DNA of 64,000 bases from DATDAH01 sp963725155 (GCA_963725155.1 CAVRXU010000004.1:114993-178992), one strand, 5' to 3'. Numbered from the stretch's first letter, positions 33,175-42,003 are shown. Numbers and translations: made by a program. The notes: generated from the letters alone by a model not told the origin.

Positions 33175-34131
33175 TCAGGCCGGGTCGCGGGCCAGGAGCG
33201 CGGCGCCGATGGCCGCGGCCGCCGAGCCGTGGACGGCGGCCTCCACGCGTGGCATCACGCGGTGCTCGGAGGCCAGCAACACCTCGGGCAACCGGCGCCG
33301 GGTCTCGTCCAGCCAGAGGTCGGCAGCCTCGATCAACCCGCCCCCCAGGACCACGATCTCGGGGTCGAGGACGGCCACGAGGTTGGCCACGCCGACCGCG
33401 GTCCACCAGGCGAACTGGGCCATGATCTCGGTGGCCTCCGGGTCACCCGCCCGGGCGAGGGTGACCACGTCCTCACTCCGGATGGCCGCGGCATCGCCGT
33501 CCACCGCGCCCAGCACGCCGCCGAGGCGGCCGGCTTCGGCGGCGTCACGGGCCATCCGGGCCAGGCCCGCGCCCGAGGCGTAACGCTCCCAACAGCCGCG
33601 GCGTCCACAGGGGCACGGTGGACCGGTCGGGTCGACCATCGTGTGGCCGGGCTCCCCGGCCATCCCGTTGGCCCCCCGCACGACCCGGCCTCGGACCATC
33701 AGACCGGCACCGATGCCGGTGCCGAGCGTGACCAGGACGACATCGTCATGGCCGTGGGCCGCTCCTGAGCTCCACTCGGCCCGTACGGCGCAGTTCCCGT
33801 CGTTGTCGACCACCACCCGGGGCCCGAGGCGATCGGTGAGGCCCCCGAGGACGTCCAACTCCCGCACACCGGGCTGGTTGGGACCGTGGCGCAGGACGCC
33901 CCGGTGGTCGACCAGGCCGGCCACGCCGACACCCACCCGCACGTCGGTGCCGAGGGCGCAGCGCTCGGTGATCTCGGCCACGATCGCGGCCACCCCGTCG
34001 AGGAGCGCCTCCGCTCCTCGGGGGGTCGGGTGGCGGGCGGTACCGAGGACGGCGTCGGGGGTGGCGTCGAGGGCGAGGGCCAGCAGCTTGGTCCCGCCGA
34101 CATCGACCCCGACCGTGATCGGGGCGGGCAT
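33175..34131 (-). CDS. ROK-family sugar kinase (glucokinase-like)
   Basis: A 318-residue ROK kinase. Phosphate loop VGVDVGGTKLLALAL, catalytic-base region VVVDNDGNCAVRAEW, TLGTGIGAGLMVRGRVVRGA, the GEPGHTMVD His motif and the zinc signature CPCGRRGCWERYASG (consensus CxCGxxGCxE). All are intact, so an active glucokinase or related hexokinase is expected. In actinobacteria such enzymes often provide the cytoplasmic glucose phosphorylation that feeds phosphofructokinase. Five nt separate it from the baeRF-like gene upstream. Confidence 0.9.
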   Translation of the reverse strand: MPAPITVGVDVGGTKLLALALDATPDAVLGTARHPTPRGAEALLDGVAAIVAEITERCALGTDVRVGVGVAGLVDHRGVLRHGPNQPGVRELDVLGGLTDRLGPRVVVDNDGNCAVRAEWSSGAAHGHDDVVLVTLGTGIGAGLMVRGRVVRGANGMAGEPGHTMVDPTGPPCPCGRRGCWERYASGAGLARMARDAAEAGRLGGVLGAVDGDAAAIRSEDVVTLARAGDPEATEIMAQFAWWTAVGVANLVAVLDPEIVVLGGGLIEAADLWLDETRRRLPEVLLASEHRVMPRVEAAVHGSAAAAIGAALLARDPA

Positions 34132-34136
34132 GGCGC

Positions 34137-35252
34137 TCAGAAACGGAGCAGGGCGCCGATGCGGCCGAGCACGTCGAGGTCGGCGGACCGGTCGCAGACG
34201 TCGACCCGGCAGGACGCGGCCAGCGCGGCGTCGATGGCGGCGGCCACGACGTCCTGCTCCTCCCGCATCGTGGTCCCGCAGCGAGGGCAGGTCGGGCCGA
34301 CCTTGGCCAAGGTGCCACAGCCGGCGCAGGACCAGCCCTCTTCGTGGTAACCCCCCGACACCAGCAACCGCTCGACCCGCCGGTCAGCCAAGGCCTCGAG
34401 CACGGTGGCCAGACCGGCGACGGCTCGGTCGCCGCGACCGAGCCGGCCCCGCAGCTCGTCGAGCAGTCCCGCTTCCCGGCGACGTTCCAGCTCCGTCTCG
34501 GCGGCCATGGCCGCGGCCCGGATCGTCTCGACCGGATCGCCGACGGCCAAGGTCGTCCGCTCGCGAAGGCGTCCCCGGAGGTAGGGGTGGAGGGCGTCTT
34601 CGACCGCCCCGACCAGCGCCGGGGGGGCGCCGACGAGCAGGTGCTCGAAGGGATGGCGCTGGTACACGCCGAAGGCCGCCCCCGCGGCCCGGCGGACGTG
34701 CTGGCGATCGCGGTCCTCCACCCGGGCCGAGCCGTCGCCTCGGGCCTTCTCGTCCTTGTCGTCCACGGCCCGCAGCAGGTCACCGACCTCTTCGGCGTGA
34801 TCGGTCAGCTCCCCCATCTCGAACACGAGGACCCGGGCCTGCTGCCGGTCGACCAGGAGCACGCCGATCGGCTCGTGGTGGTGCAGAGCCGCTTCCAGCT
34901 GGCCGACGGCCGGGGCGTGACCCACGACGAGCTGGGTCCGCACCGGCACCGGGAGGGCGAGGGCCGTCCAGAAGCCGTCGGCCGCACAGGAGAACATGGC
35001 CACGCCGCGGGTCCGGGAGCGGTCCAGGCCGCCCTTGACATGACGCTCGATGGCCATGAGGTCGTCGTGGATGCGGGACGTGCCGTTGGCTCGGGTGCGG
35101 GCGTGGCGGAGGACACGGTCCAGCTCCTGTTCGTATTCGGCCCGGCGCGGGAAGCGGCGGCCGTCGACGTCGAGGTAACAGCTCGTGACCACACCCTGGT
35201 CAGGGCGGAAGGCGGCCAGTTCGCGGATCCCGTCGTCGCTCAGGAGGGTCAT
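34137..35252 (-). CDS. Bacterial eRF1/Vms1-like (baeRF) protein with C-terminal zinc ribbon region
   Basis: A 371-residue protein with the architecture of bacterial archaeo-eukaryotic release factor (baeRF) homologues: an N-terminal domain with VVTSCYLDVDGRRFPRR, a central RNase-H-like eRF1 domain 2 (IGVLLVDRQQARVLVFEMGE) and an L7Ae/Pelota-like C-terminal domain interrupted by a zinc ribbon (SCAGCGTLAKVGPTCPRCGTT). Vms1/ANKZF1, the eukaryotic relatives, release peptides from stalled ribosomes. A role in ribosome rescue or stress is thus inferred. The ATG at 35252 follows TACCCT by 6 nt, marking an internal promoter. Confidence 0.75.
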   Translation of the reverse strand: MTLLSDDGIRELAAFRPDQGVVTSCYLDVDGRRFPRRAEYEQELDRVLRHARTRANGTSRIHDDLMAIERHVKGGLDRSRTRGVAMFSCAADGFWTALALPVPVRTQLVVGHAPAVGQLEAALHHHEPIGVLLVDRQQARVLVFEMGELTDHAEEVGDLLRAVDDKDEKARGDGSARVEDRDRQHVRRAAGAAFGVYQRHPFEHLLVGAPPALVGAVEDALHPYLRGRLRERTTLAVGDPVETIRAAAMAAETELERRREAGLLDELRGRLGRGDRAVAGLATVLEALADRRVERLLVSGGYHEEGWSCAGCGTLAKVGPTCPRCGTTMREEQDVVAAAIDAALAASCRVDVCDRSADLDVLGRIGALLRF

Positions 35253-35306
35253 CCGTCCAGGGTAGAGCGGCGGGTGCCCGGCGTCAGCCGGACTGTCGGC
35301 CAGCGG

Positions 35307-37424
35307 TCAGGCGACGGGGACGGCGACCGGCGGCGCGGCCTCCGGAGCGACGGCGTCCGGCCTGTCGGCGGTGGGCGAAGTGGCGGTGATGACCGTCGCC
35401 TCGGATCCGCGCAGGGCGGCCCATTCGACGACGGCGTCGTCATCGCCCAGGTAGATGACCTGGACCACGTCGGTCATCGCCTCGACCTTGTCCAGGACCC
35501 GGTGGGCGGCCTCACGGTCGAGATCGGCCAGGGCGCCGTCCAGCACGAGGGGCACCGAACCGGCGAACGAAAGGGCTCGGAGGCCGGCCAGGCGGGTGAG
35601 GAGGTACCACTCGGTGTCGTCCACCTCGGTCATGCCGAGGAGGAGGTCGTCCAGGGCGCTGCCGGCATCGTCGACGACACTGGCCTCCGGGCCCGCGGCC
35701 AGGCGCTCCTCGGTGGTGACCATGCCTTCGGCCGCGGCCGCGACCAGGTCCTCTTGGGCCCCGATGTTCTCGCCCAGGCTGGCCAGGCGACCTTCGATCT
35801 CCTCGAGCAGGCCGCAGAGCTCGGCGACCCGGTCACTGGCCTGTCGGTGCCGAGCCAGTCGGGCCTCGGCGGCCTCGACGTCGGCCTGAGCCCGGGCCAA
35901 CGGGTCGGCGGCCGCCTCGCTCTGGGCGATGGCCGTCTGCAGCACGAGGAGACGGGCCTGGACGGTGTCCAGTTCGTGCTCCAGCCCGGCGCGGCTCTCG
36001 TCGAGCTCGCTCATGTCGGACAGCCAGACCCGGGCGACTTCGACGACTTCGTCGTCGCTCAGGTCCAGGTCACCGAAGTCCACGCCCCGTTCGGCCAGAC
36101 GGTTCCGGAGCTCGCTGGCGGCCGTGAGTTGTCGGCGGTCGCCGCTCAACTCCTCCGCCAACCGGGTGACGGCGGCGTGGAGCTGAGCCGGGTCGGCGTC
36201 GACCAGGGCGGCGGCTTCCCGGCGCAGCGCGTCACGTTGGGCTTCGAGCTCCGCCCGCTCGGCGTCCCCTTCGCCCGAAGCGAGGGCGGCGTGGTAGGCG
36301 GTCTCGAGCTCGATCAGCTCGCGCCGGGTCGCCTCCAGCTCGACCCGCGTCTCGGGGTCCGGACCTGGGGCCGACTGGGCCAAGGCGAAGGAGCTGTAGG
36401 TCGGGAACCCCATTCGGTCGAGGATCGCCTGCTCCGCGGCGACGAGCTCGTCGAGGTGTTGGCGGGCGGCCTTGCCCCCGATCCGGGTGGCGCTGACCTT
36501 GTCGCCGGCGTCGAGGACGAGATCGTGGGCCGCATCCAGCTCGTCCCGGTCCGCCGGGCTGATCGTCGGGGGCGCGGCGGAGGTCTCCAGCCGCTCCAGC
36601 TGGATGCGGGCCCCTTCGATGCGGCGGATGAGATCAGCGGGGTCACGGCCCTGCTCGCGGCGCCGCGCGTCGAGGTCGGCCAGGGTCTTCTCGACATCGG
36701 CGAGGGCCGTGGCCAGGGCCCGCACGGCGACCGGGTCGAGCCCGTCACCGGCCTCCCCCGCGACTCGCTCGGCTCGGTGCAGGGCATCGCGGACGGGCTG
36801 GAGGTCGACCCCGTCCATCTGGGCCAGATCGGCCCGAAGGCGGTCGCGCTCGGCTTCCAGGTCCTCCAGCGATTCGGTGATGACAGGCGAGGAACCCGGC
36901 CCGGTGGCGTTGTCCGCGGCCCGCCGGAGCTGAGCGGCGGCCTGCTCGAAGGCGGTCGTGGCGAAGGGATCGAGGTCGGCCCGGGCCTCTTCGATGGCCT
37001 CCACGGCCTGGAGACGGGCTTCCTCGAACTCGATGCGGGACCGCTTCAGGGCGGCCACGCCGTGGGCCAGGATGTCGTGGCTCAGGCGCAGGCCTTCGAC
37101 CTGGTCTTCGGCCGCGGCGGGCGTCGCCGGCCCGGCAGAACGATCTGCGGTCTCGCCCTCGGCCGGGAGATCACCAGGGCCCACCACGACGTCCACGTCG
37201 TGCTGCAGACCCAGGAGACGCAGGTTGTCCCGGTGGAGGTCCAGGACGATCCCGTGGGCCTCAACGAGGCCCTCCCAACCGGGGTCGGTGCCCGCGGGCA
37301 GGGCGCGGAGGGCCGCGACCATCTGGGCGCGGCGATCGTCGTCGAGGCCACCGACGACGGTGACCCGGGGATGAAAGGAGAGGGGCGTCCCATCGGACGG
37401 CCCCGCCAGTTGCACGAGCCTCAC
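35307..37424 (-). CDS. SMC/RecN-like coiled-coil protein without Walker A motif
   Basis: A 705-residue protein that looks like an ABC-type chromosome or repair ATPase that has lost its nucleotide-binding loop. The N-terminus (RLVQLAGPSDGTPLSFHPRVTV) matches the first strands of RecN/SMC heads, but the P-loop position reads VGGLDDDRRAQ without the GK(S/T). A long region (about 100-600) is rich in heptad-like Ala, Leu, Glu, Arg and should form coiled coils, broken by MGFPTYSSFALAQ, a hinge-like spot. The C-terminus has a Walker-B/D-loop-like VPLVLDGALADLDREA. GTG start at 37424. It lies between the small acidic protein and the baeRF gene. Confidence 0.7.
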   Translation of the reverse strand: MRLVQLAGPSDGTPLSFHPRVTVVGGLDDDRRAQMVAALRALPAGTDPGWEGLVEAHGIVLDLHRDNLRLLGLQHDVDVVVGPGDLPAEGETADRSAGPATPAAAEDQVEGLRLSHDILAHGVAALKRSRIEFEEARLQAVEAIEEARADLDPFATTAFEQAAAQLRRAADNATGPGSSPVITESLEDLEAERDRLRADLAQMDGVDLQPVRDALHRAERVAGEAGDGLDPVAVRALATALADVEKTLADLDARRREQGRDPADLIRRIEGARIQLERLETSAAPPTISPADRDELDAAHDLVLDAGDKVSATRIGGKAARQHLDELVAAEQAILDRMGFPTYSSFALAQSAPGPDPETRVELEATRRELIELETAYHAALASGEGDAERAELEAQRDALRREAAALVDADPAQLHAAVTRLAEELSGDRRQLTAASELRNRLAERGVDFGDLDLSDDEVVEVARVWLSDMSELDESRAGLEHELDTVQARLLVLQTAIAQSEAAADPLARAQADVEAAEARLARHRQASDRVAELCGLLEEIEGRLASLGENIGAQEDLVAAAAEGMVTTEERLAAGPEASVVDDAGSALDDLLLGMTEVDDTEWYLLTRLAGLRALSFAGSVPLVLDGALADLDREAAHRVLDKVEAMTDVVQVIYLGDDDAVVEWAALRGSEATVITATSPTADRPDAVAPEAAPPVAVPVA

Positions 37425-37476
37425 GCATCCCTCATCGGCCGGTCCGCGCCGAGATCAACCCTCTCGGGGTCGCGAC

Positions 37477-37710
37477 CTAGTCGACGGCGATGTGCTCGAC
37501 GCCGCCGTCATCGTCCTCGGGCGATGAGCGGGGGACGACCCGACGGGCGACGTCGCCCAACGTGTCCAGCAGCGCCTCTCCGGCCTTGGGGTCCTCGACG
37601 ACCTCCTCGGCGACGTCGAGGAAGACCCGGACCGCGGCGATCAACTCCCGGGCCGCACTCTGGAGGTGGGCCACCGCCTCGCCGGTGCGGTCGTCACCCG
37701 CGTCACCCAT
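37477..37710 (-). CDS. Small acidic conserved protein
   Basis: A 77-residue acidic helical protein (AVAHLQSAARELIAAVRVFL, then VAEEVVEDPKAG). It starts inside the end of arsA (8-nt overlap) and ends 52 nt before the SMC-like gene, so it is part of the same transcript. Amphipathic helices suggest a protein partner or membrane-surface role. I do not recognise a named family; its placement directly after ArsA is the only functional clue. Confidence 0.7.
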   Translation of the reverse strand: MGDAGDDRTGEAVAHLQSAARELIAAVRVFLDVAEEVVEDPKAGEALLDTLGDVARRVVPRSSPEDDDGGVEHIAVD

Positions 37711-38875
37711 CGAGATCCCCGAACACGACGGTCAGTGTGCCGTCCCGGAGCTTGGCCTCGCGCACCGGCCGGTCGACGAGTGAGTCGGGCAGGGTCATCA
37801 CCCGGCGGTAGGGGCCCAGCGTGATGAGCAGCTCACTCCCCCGGCGGCCGACGTCCACCTGGCCCTTCTCGGCGAACGGCAGGTCGAGGACGATGGTCCG
37901 TCGACCGTCGGACTGTTCGAAGCGCAACGGCTGCCCGACGTGCAGGCGGGCCGCGGGCGGGCGGTCGCCGTACAGCTCCGCCGCCAGTCGGCTCAGGGCC
38001 GCGAGGCCGACGACCTCGGTCTCGGCCAGGTGCGCCCGCAGGATCGGCAGCGGGGCGAAGCCCTCGTCGATGGCTTGGAGGTGCTCGGCCTGGATGGCCT
38101 TCCAACGGTCGAACCAGGGATCGCTCACCGCGGGCGGGAGCACCCGGTTCACGATGACGGCGTCGACCGTGTAGCCGAAGAGGGACAGGTAGGTGTAGGT
38201 CCGGCGGGCCTCGGCGATCACCATCTTCTCGGGGTTGACCACCAGCCGGGCCGAGCACAGTTCGGGGTCGGCCAGGATCTCCTTCACCCCGTCGAGGCGG
38301 GCGTAGAAGCGATCCGCGGCCCCGAAGACGCGATCGCCCGCCACGGGCAGGCGGGTCATGCGACTCACCATCGGGCCCACGACCTTGTTCATCCGACGGG
38401 TCATCGGGAAGATCCGGGCCATGTACCAGCTCAGGACGTCGGGCAGGGAGAGCAAGCGGATGGTCTCCGCCGTCGGCGCGCAGTCCACCACGATCGTGTC
38501 CCAGGCGCCGCTCCCCGCATGGGTCTTGAGGTCGACGAGCCCGAACAGCTCGTCGAGGCCCGGGAGCACCGCCAACTCCTCGGCCTCGATGCCTTCGACC
38601 CCGGCCCAGTCGAAGACCTCGACCAGGTACTCCTGGATGTCGTCCCACGCCTCCTCGGTGCGTTCACGGGCGTCCAGCTGTTGGGCGCTGAGCCGATGAC
38701 CCACCTCGGTCGGGGCGGCACCGACGGGCTGGTCCAGGGAATCGGCCAGCGAGTGGGCCGGGTCGGTGGAGAAGACCAGCGTGCGCTCGCCGCGCGCCGC
38801 GCAGGCGGCTGCGGTGGCCGCCGCCACCGTCGTCTTTCCGACCCCGCCCTTTCCGGTGAAGAGGAGGATCCTCAC
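37703..38875 (-). CDS. ArsA/Get3-family ATPase with C-terminal Hsp20-like domain
   Basis: A 390-residue ATPase. The deviant Walker A FTGKGGVGKTTVAAATA (6-22) with signature lysines, switch I region FSTDPAHSLADSL and switch II-like VVDCAPTAETIRLL mark the ArsA/Get3 family. The last about 75 residues (from QPLRFEQSDGRRTIVLDLP to TVVFGDLDG) resemble the alpha-crystallin/Hsp20-like domain found at the end of bacterial ArsA homologues. No arsenical-binding cysteines or arsB are nearby, so a chaperone or tail-anchored-protein-like role is more likely than arsenite export. GTG start overlaps the SRPBCC stop? No: its start at 38875 overlaps the stop of the upstream SRPBCC gene (GTGA). Confidence 0.85.
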   Translation of the reverse strand: MRILLFTGKGGVGKTTVAAATAAACAARGERTLVFSTDPAHSLADSLDQPVGAAPTEVGHRLSAQQLDARERTEEAWDDIQEYLVEVFDWAGVEGIEAEELAVLPGLDELFGLVDLKTHAGSGAWDTIVVDCAPTAETIRLLSLPDVLSWYMARIFPMTRRMNKVVGPMVSRMTRLPVAGDRVFGAADRFYARLDGVKEILADPELCSARLVVNPEKMVIAEARRTYTYLSLFGYTVDAVIVNRVLPPAVSDPWFDRWKAIQAEHLQAIDEGFAPLPILRAHLAETEVVGLAALSRLAAELYGDRPPAARLHVGQPLRFEQSDGRRTIVLDLPFAEKGQVDVGRRGSELLITLGPYRRVMTLPDSLVDRPVREAKLRDGTLTVVFGDLDG

Positions 38876-39330
38876 CCGGAGGCGGCGACCGCCTCGACCC
38901 GGGCCTTCAGGTCGCGCAGGGCGGTCTGCATGATCCGGGCTTCGGCCCGCCGCTTGACGAAGCCGGGCAGTGGCACGACCAGCTCGGCGGTCAGCTCGTA
39001 GTCCACGTCGGTGGTCGTGTCGTCGCCGTCCACGGCGTGGAAGTCATAGCTGCCGTCGAGCTGGCGGGTGATGTCGCCCTCGAGCAGTCGCCAGGCCAGG
39101 CGCCCCGGGGCGGCCGTGTAGTCGTAGCCGAGCAGGTAAGTGGTGCTTCGGCCCATGGCCGCGGCGCGGTAACGCACGACGGAGGCCCGTCCGTCGGTGT
39201 CCCGGTGCACGATCTCGGCTTCCTTGATGTCCTTGGCCCACTGCGGGTAGGCCTCGAAGTCGGTGGCCACCTCCCAGCAGAGCGCGGGCGGTGCACCGAT
39301 CGTGGTGTGCTCCGACGCCTGTTCCGCCAT
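38872..39330 (-). CDS. SRPBCC-family (START-like) protein
   Basis: A 152-residue polyketide cyclase/dehydrase-type SRPBCC protein: helix-grip fold with the typical beginning EHTTIGAPPALCWEVATDFE and AYPQWAKDIKEAEIV. Such proteins bind hydrophobic ligands or act as carriers. Pairing with an ArsA-like ATPase is recurrent in actinobacteria. The ATG at 39330 is preceded by a GAGGGG Shine-Dalgarno sequence. Its stop overlaps the arsA start by 4 nt, so the two proteins are probably made in equal amounts and may work together on a lipid-like or membrane client. Confidence 0.86.
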   Translation of the reverse strand: MAEQASEHTTIGAPPALCWEVATDFEAYPQWAKDIKEAEIVHRDTDGRASVVRYRAAAMGRSTTYLLGYDYTAAPGRLAWRLLEGDITRQLDGSYDFHAVDGDDTTTDVDYELTAELVVPLPGFVKRRAEARIMQTALRDLKARVEAVAASG

Positions 39331-39371
39331 GGACCCCTCGCTTCTGCATCGACCTCGCCCCGCATTGTGGT

Positions 39372-39815
39372 CTATGAGGGTGCCGGACGACGACCTCTCT
39401 TGTCGTCGCGTTCGGGGAAGGTGCCGTACCGGGCCCCCCAGAGGCCGGTCAGACCCAGGGGGAACAGGGGGGCCAGGACGCCGAACGCCACGGCCGTGAA
39501 CGGTCGGGCCGCGGCGGCGGCGACCGCGATGACGGACTGCACGACGACGGCGCCGAGCAGTCGACGCTTGACCGCATTCGGCGCCGAGCCGGTGAGGAAG
39601 TAGATGCCGGCCACACTGAGCTCGTCGGTCCGGCTGCGGCCCACCGCGACCGCATAGCTCCAGATGAACGCCGCGAAGCCGGCGATGAAGTAGACGAAGC
39701 CGACCACCGCATAGGGCACCGCCAACGTGTCGGGGAGGGCCACGGCCCCGGCGGCGAACACGGCCAGGACGACGGTGCTCCAGGTCGCCACCTGGAGGAT
39801 CCGGCCGCTGGTCAC
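39372..39815 (-). CDS. Four-span membrane protein of unknown function
   Basis: A 147-residue protein with about four membrane segments (ILQVATWSTVVLAVFAAGAV, YAVVGFVYFIAGFAAFIWSY, GAVVVQSVIAVAAAAARPF and VAFGVLAPLFPLGLTGLWG), a cytoplasmic loop with RSRTDELSV, and a basic tail. The GTG at 39815 overlaps the stop of the pimB-like gene, so it is coupled to it; 41 nt follow before the SRPBCC gene. I recognise it only as a conserved actinobacterial membrane protein. A link with mannolipid synthesis is possible from position. Confidence 0.72.
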   Translation of the reverse strand: MTSGRILQVATWSTVVLAVFAAGAVALPDTLAVPYAVVGFVYFIAGFAAFIWSYAVAVGRSRTDELSVAGIYFLTGSAPNAVKRRLLGAVVVQSVIAVAAAAARPFTAVAFGVLAPLFPLGLTGLWGARYGTFPERDDKRGRRPAPS

Positions 39816-40927
39816 GCCTGGAGGGCGTCGGCCAGCCGGGCGGCGAGGACGTCGTAGGCGTACTCCTTCTCGGCCCGACGGCGGGCCGCCTCACCCATGG
39901 ACCGTCGTCGGCCGTCGTCGTCGAGGAGTCGGGCCAGGGCCGCCGCGGTGGCCGGCACCGAGGTGGACGGGTCCACCACCAAGCCGGTCTCACCATCGGC
40001 CACGGCCTCGGCGGCCCCGCCGCTCTCCCCCGCCACAGCGGGGACACCGGCGGCCGCCGCCTCGAGGAACACGATGCCGAAGCCCTCCTGCTCGAGGCCC
40101 CGCCAACGGTTTCGGCAGAGCATGGCGAACACGTCCGCACAGCCGTAGAGCGCGGGGAGGTCCTCGTCGGGGACGCGCCCGCAGAAGACAACCGGGGCCC
40201 GCGTCTCGTCCACGAGCTTCTCGAGGCGCTCGCGGTCCCGACCCGCGCCGCCGATTGCCACCGTCAGATCGGGGCGGCGAGGGACCAGCTCGGCGGCGGC
40301 CCGGATCAGGGTGTCCATGCCCTTGCGGGGCACCAAACGACTGAGGCTCAGCACGAGGGGGCCGTCGGGTCGGAGCCCGAACCGGGCTCGCGCCGCCGCC
40401 CGCTCCCTTGAGTCGAGCGGCCGGAAGCGGTTTGTGTCCACCCCGGGTGGGACGTGGACGACGGGGAGCGCTCGTCCCGCGGCCCGAGCTCCCTCCGCCG
40501 CCGGGTAGGACCCGGCGGCGATGACGATCTGCGCCCCGCGCAGGACCCGGCGCAGCAGGAGGTTTGGCCCGGGAAGTCGTCCGGGGACCGTGACCTCCGC
40601 CCCGTGCAGGACCACCCCGTAAGGGCGAGCCAAGTGCGGGCCCAGGAGCCCAACCGGGAGGGCCGGGTCCAGGACCACGAGATCGGCCCCCGCCTCCTCG
40701 GCGAGGGCGTCGATGCGGCGGGCGAGGAGGGGCTGCGGGAGCAGTACCGGCTCCCGGCTGCGGACCACCCGGAACGGCTGGTCGGCGTCGAACTCGGCGG
40801 CCCCGTCATAGGGGGTGGTGAGGACGGTGAACGACTCGGGGGGCAGCCGCCGCCACAGTTCCCAGAGGTAGGACTGGATCCCACCGACCTTGGGCGGGAA
40901 GTCGTTCGTGACCAGGAGGTGCTTCAC
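39812..40927 (-). CDS. GT4 glycosyltransferase, PimB'-like mannosyltransferase
   Basis: A 371-residue GT-B enzyme. The N-terminus KHLLVTNDFPPKVGGIQSYL is the signature of the PimB'/MgtA group that adds mannose to phosphatidylinositol mannosides. Donor-site features include LSRLVPRKGMDTLI and the EGFGIVFLEAAAAGVPAVAG motif (E-x7-E). With ppm1 at 22 kb it indicates PIM/lipomannan-type glycolipids. The GTG at 40927 overlaps the queG stop (GTGA). Acceptor specificity is inferred from the family only. Confidence 0.85.
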   Translation of the reverse strand: MKHLLVTNDFPPKVGGIQSYLWELWRRLPPESFTVLTTPYDGAAEFDADQPFRVVRSREPVLLPQPLLARRIDALAEEAGADLVVLDPALPVGLLGPHLARPYGVVLHGAEVTVPGRLPGPNLLLRRVLRGAQIVIAAGSYPAAEGARAAGRALPVVHVPPGVDTNRFRPLDSRERAAARARFGLRPDGPLVLSLSRLVPRKGMDTLIRAAAELVPRRPDLTVAIGGAGRDRERLEKLVDETRAPVVFCGRVPDEDLPALYGCADVFAMLCRNRWRGLEQEGFGIVFLEAAAAGVPAVAGESGGAAEAVADGETGLVVDPSTSVPATAAALARLLDDDGRRRSMGEAARRRAEKEYAYDVLAARLADALQA

Positions 40928-41970
40928 CTCGCCGCCACCCGGGCGTCCAGGCGGTCGAGGGCCCATGCGGCGTGGCGGGCCAGGAGGTCGTCCTCGCCGT
41001 CACGGTGCTCGACCAGCACGGCTCGGACCTCGGGATCGTCCTGGCCCCCACGGTTGCCGAGGGCCACCAGGGCGTTCCGGCGCACGTAGCGAGGGTCGCG
41101 GTCGGGGATGTACCAGCGGCCGTGCGCGGCGAGCAGCGCCTCGTCGTCGGCTCGCAGGAGGGCGATCAGGTCGACCCGGGGCTGGGCGTCCCCTTCGAGG
41201 GGCGGCGGGCCCGCGGCGGCGGACCGGCGGTTCACGGGGCAGACGTCCTGGCAGTCGTCGCAGCCGTAGATCCGGTCGTCCAGCGCCTCCCGGAAGGACT
41301 CAGGGAAGTCGCCAGGGGCCTGCACCAACCAGGCCAGGCAACGGCGGGCGTCGATCACGCCCGGGGCGACGATCGCGCCCGTCGGGCAGGCGTCGACGCA
41401 CCGCCGGCACGGCCCGCAGCCGTCGGCCACCTGCTCCTCGGCCACCGGGAGCTCGGCGTCGGTCACGACGGAACCGAGGACGAACTCGCTGCCCGCTCCG
41501 GGGAGCAGCACCGTGCTGTTCTTGCCGTACCAGCCGAGGCCGGCCCGCACCGCCGCCTCCCGGTCGACGAGGGCGTTGTCGTCGGCCGCCACCCGGGCCT
41601 TCCAGCCCTCGGCTCGGAGCACCTCGGCGACGGCGGTCAGTCCCGCTCCCAGGTCGGCGTAGTGGTCGTGCCAGGCGTACGCCGCCACCCGACCGGTCGC
41701 CCGGCCGTCCACCGGCCCCGGTGCGGCCCGCCGGTAGGAGCGGGCGCCCACGACCAGGGTGCGGGCGCCGGGCAGGATGCGCCTCGGATCGGTGCTCCGT
41801 TCGGGGTCCCGGTAGGTGAACTGCATGCCGCCGTGAAGGCCTGCGGCCTTACGGGTGCTCAGATCCTCGCGGGTCGAGGTGAACACCTCAGCGGCGGCGA
41901 AGCCCAACGCGTCGAGGCCCGCGTCAAACCCCGCGTCCCGCAGGCGATCGGCGAGAGCAGCGGCGGACAC
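40924..41970 (-). CDS. queG: Epoxyqueuosine reductase QueG
   Basis: Last enzyme of queuosine tRNA modification: a cobalamin-dependent iron-sulfur protein reducing epoxyqueuosine to queuosine. The 348-residue protein has two [4Fe-4S] motifs: CGPCRRCVDACPTGAI and CDDCQDVCPVN, plus the family strings GLGWYGKNS (catalytic Asp/Lys region nearby) and LDDRIYGCDDCQ. The C-terminus carries a HEAT-like repeat section (YVRRNALVALGN). No other queuosine genes are in the window. It is the first gene of the long minus-strand run down to alaC. Confidence 0.93.
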   Translation of the reverse strand: MSAAALADRLRDAGFDAGLDALGFAAAEVFTSTREDLSTRKAAGLHGGMQFTYRDPERSTDPRRILPGARTLVVGARSYRRAAPGPVDGRATGRVAAYAWHDHYADLGAGLTAVAEVLRAEGWKARVAADDNALVDREAAVRAGLGWYGKNSTVLLPGAGSEFVLGSVVTDAELPVAEEQVADGCGPCRRCVDACPTGAIVAPGVIDARRCLAWLVQAPGDFPESFREALDDRIYGCDDCQDVCPVNRRSAAAGPPPLEGDAQPRVDLIALLRADDEALLAAHGRWYIPDRDPRYVRRNALVALGNRGGQDDPEVRAVLVEHRDGEDDLLARHAAWALDRLDARVAAR

Positions 41971-42003
41971 CCGCCCATGCTCGCACCTCGACCCGGGGAG
42001 TCC

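Noticed and set aside
37703..38875. Arsenite-export ATPase
   Set aside because: The protein is ArsA-like, but no arsB, arsD or arsenical-binding cysteine cluster is near, and the Hsp20-like tail fits a chaperone-type role better.
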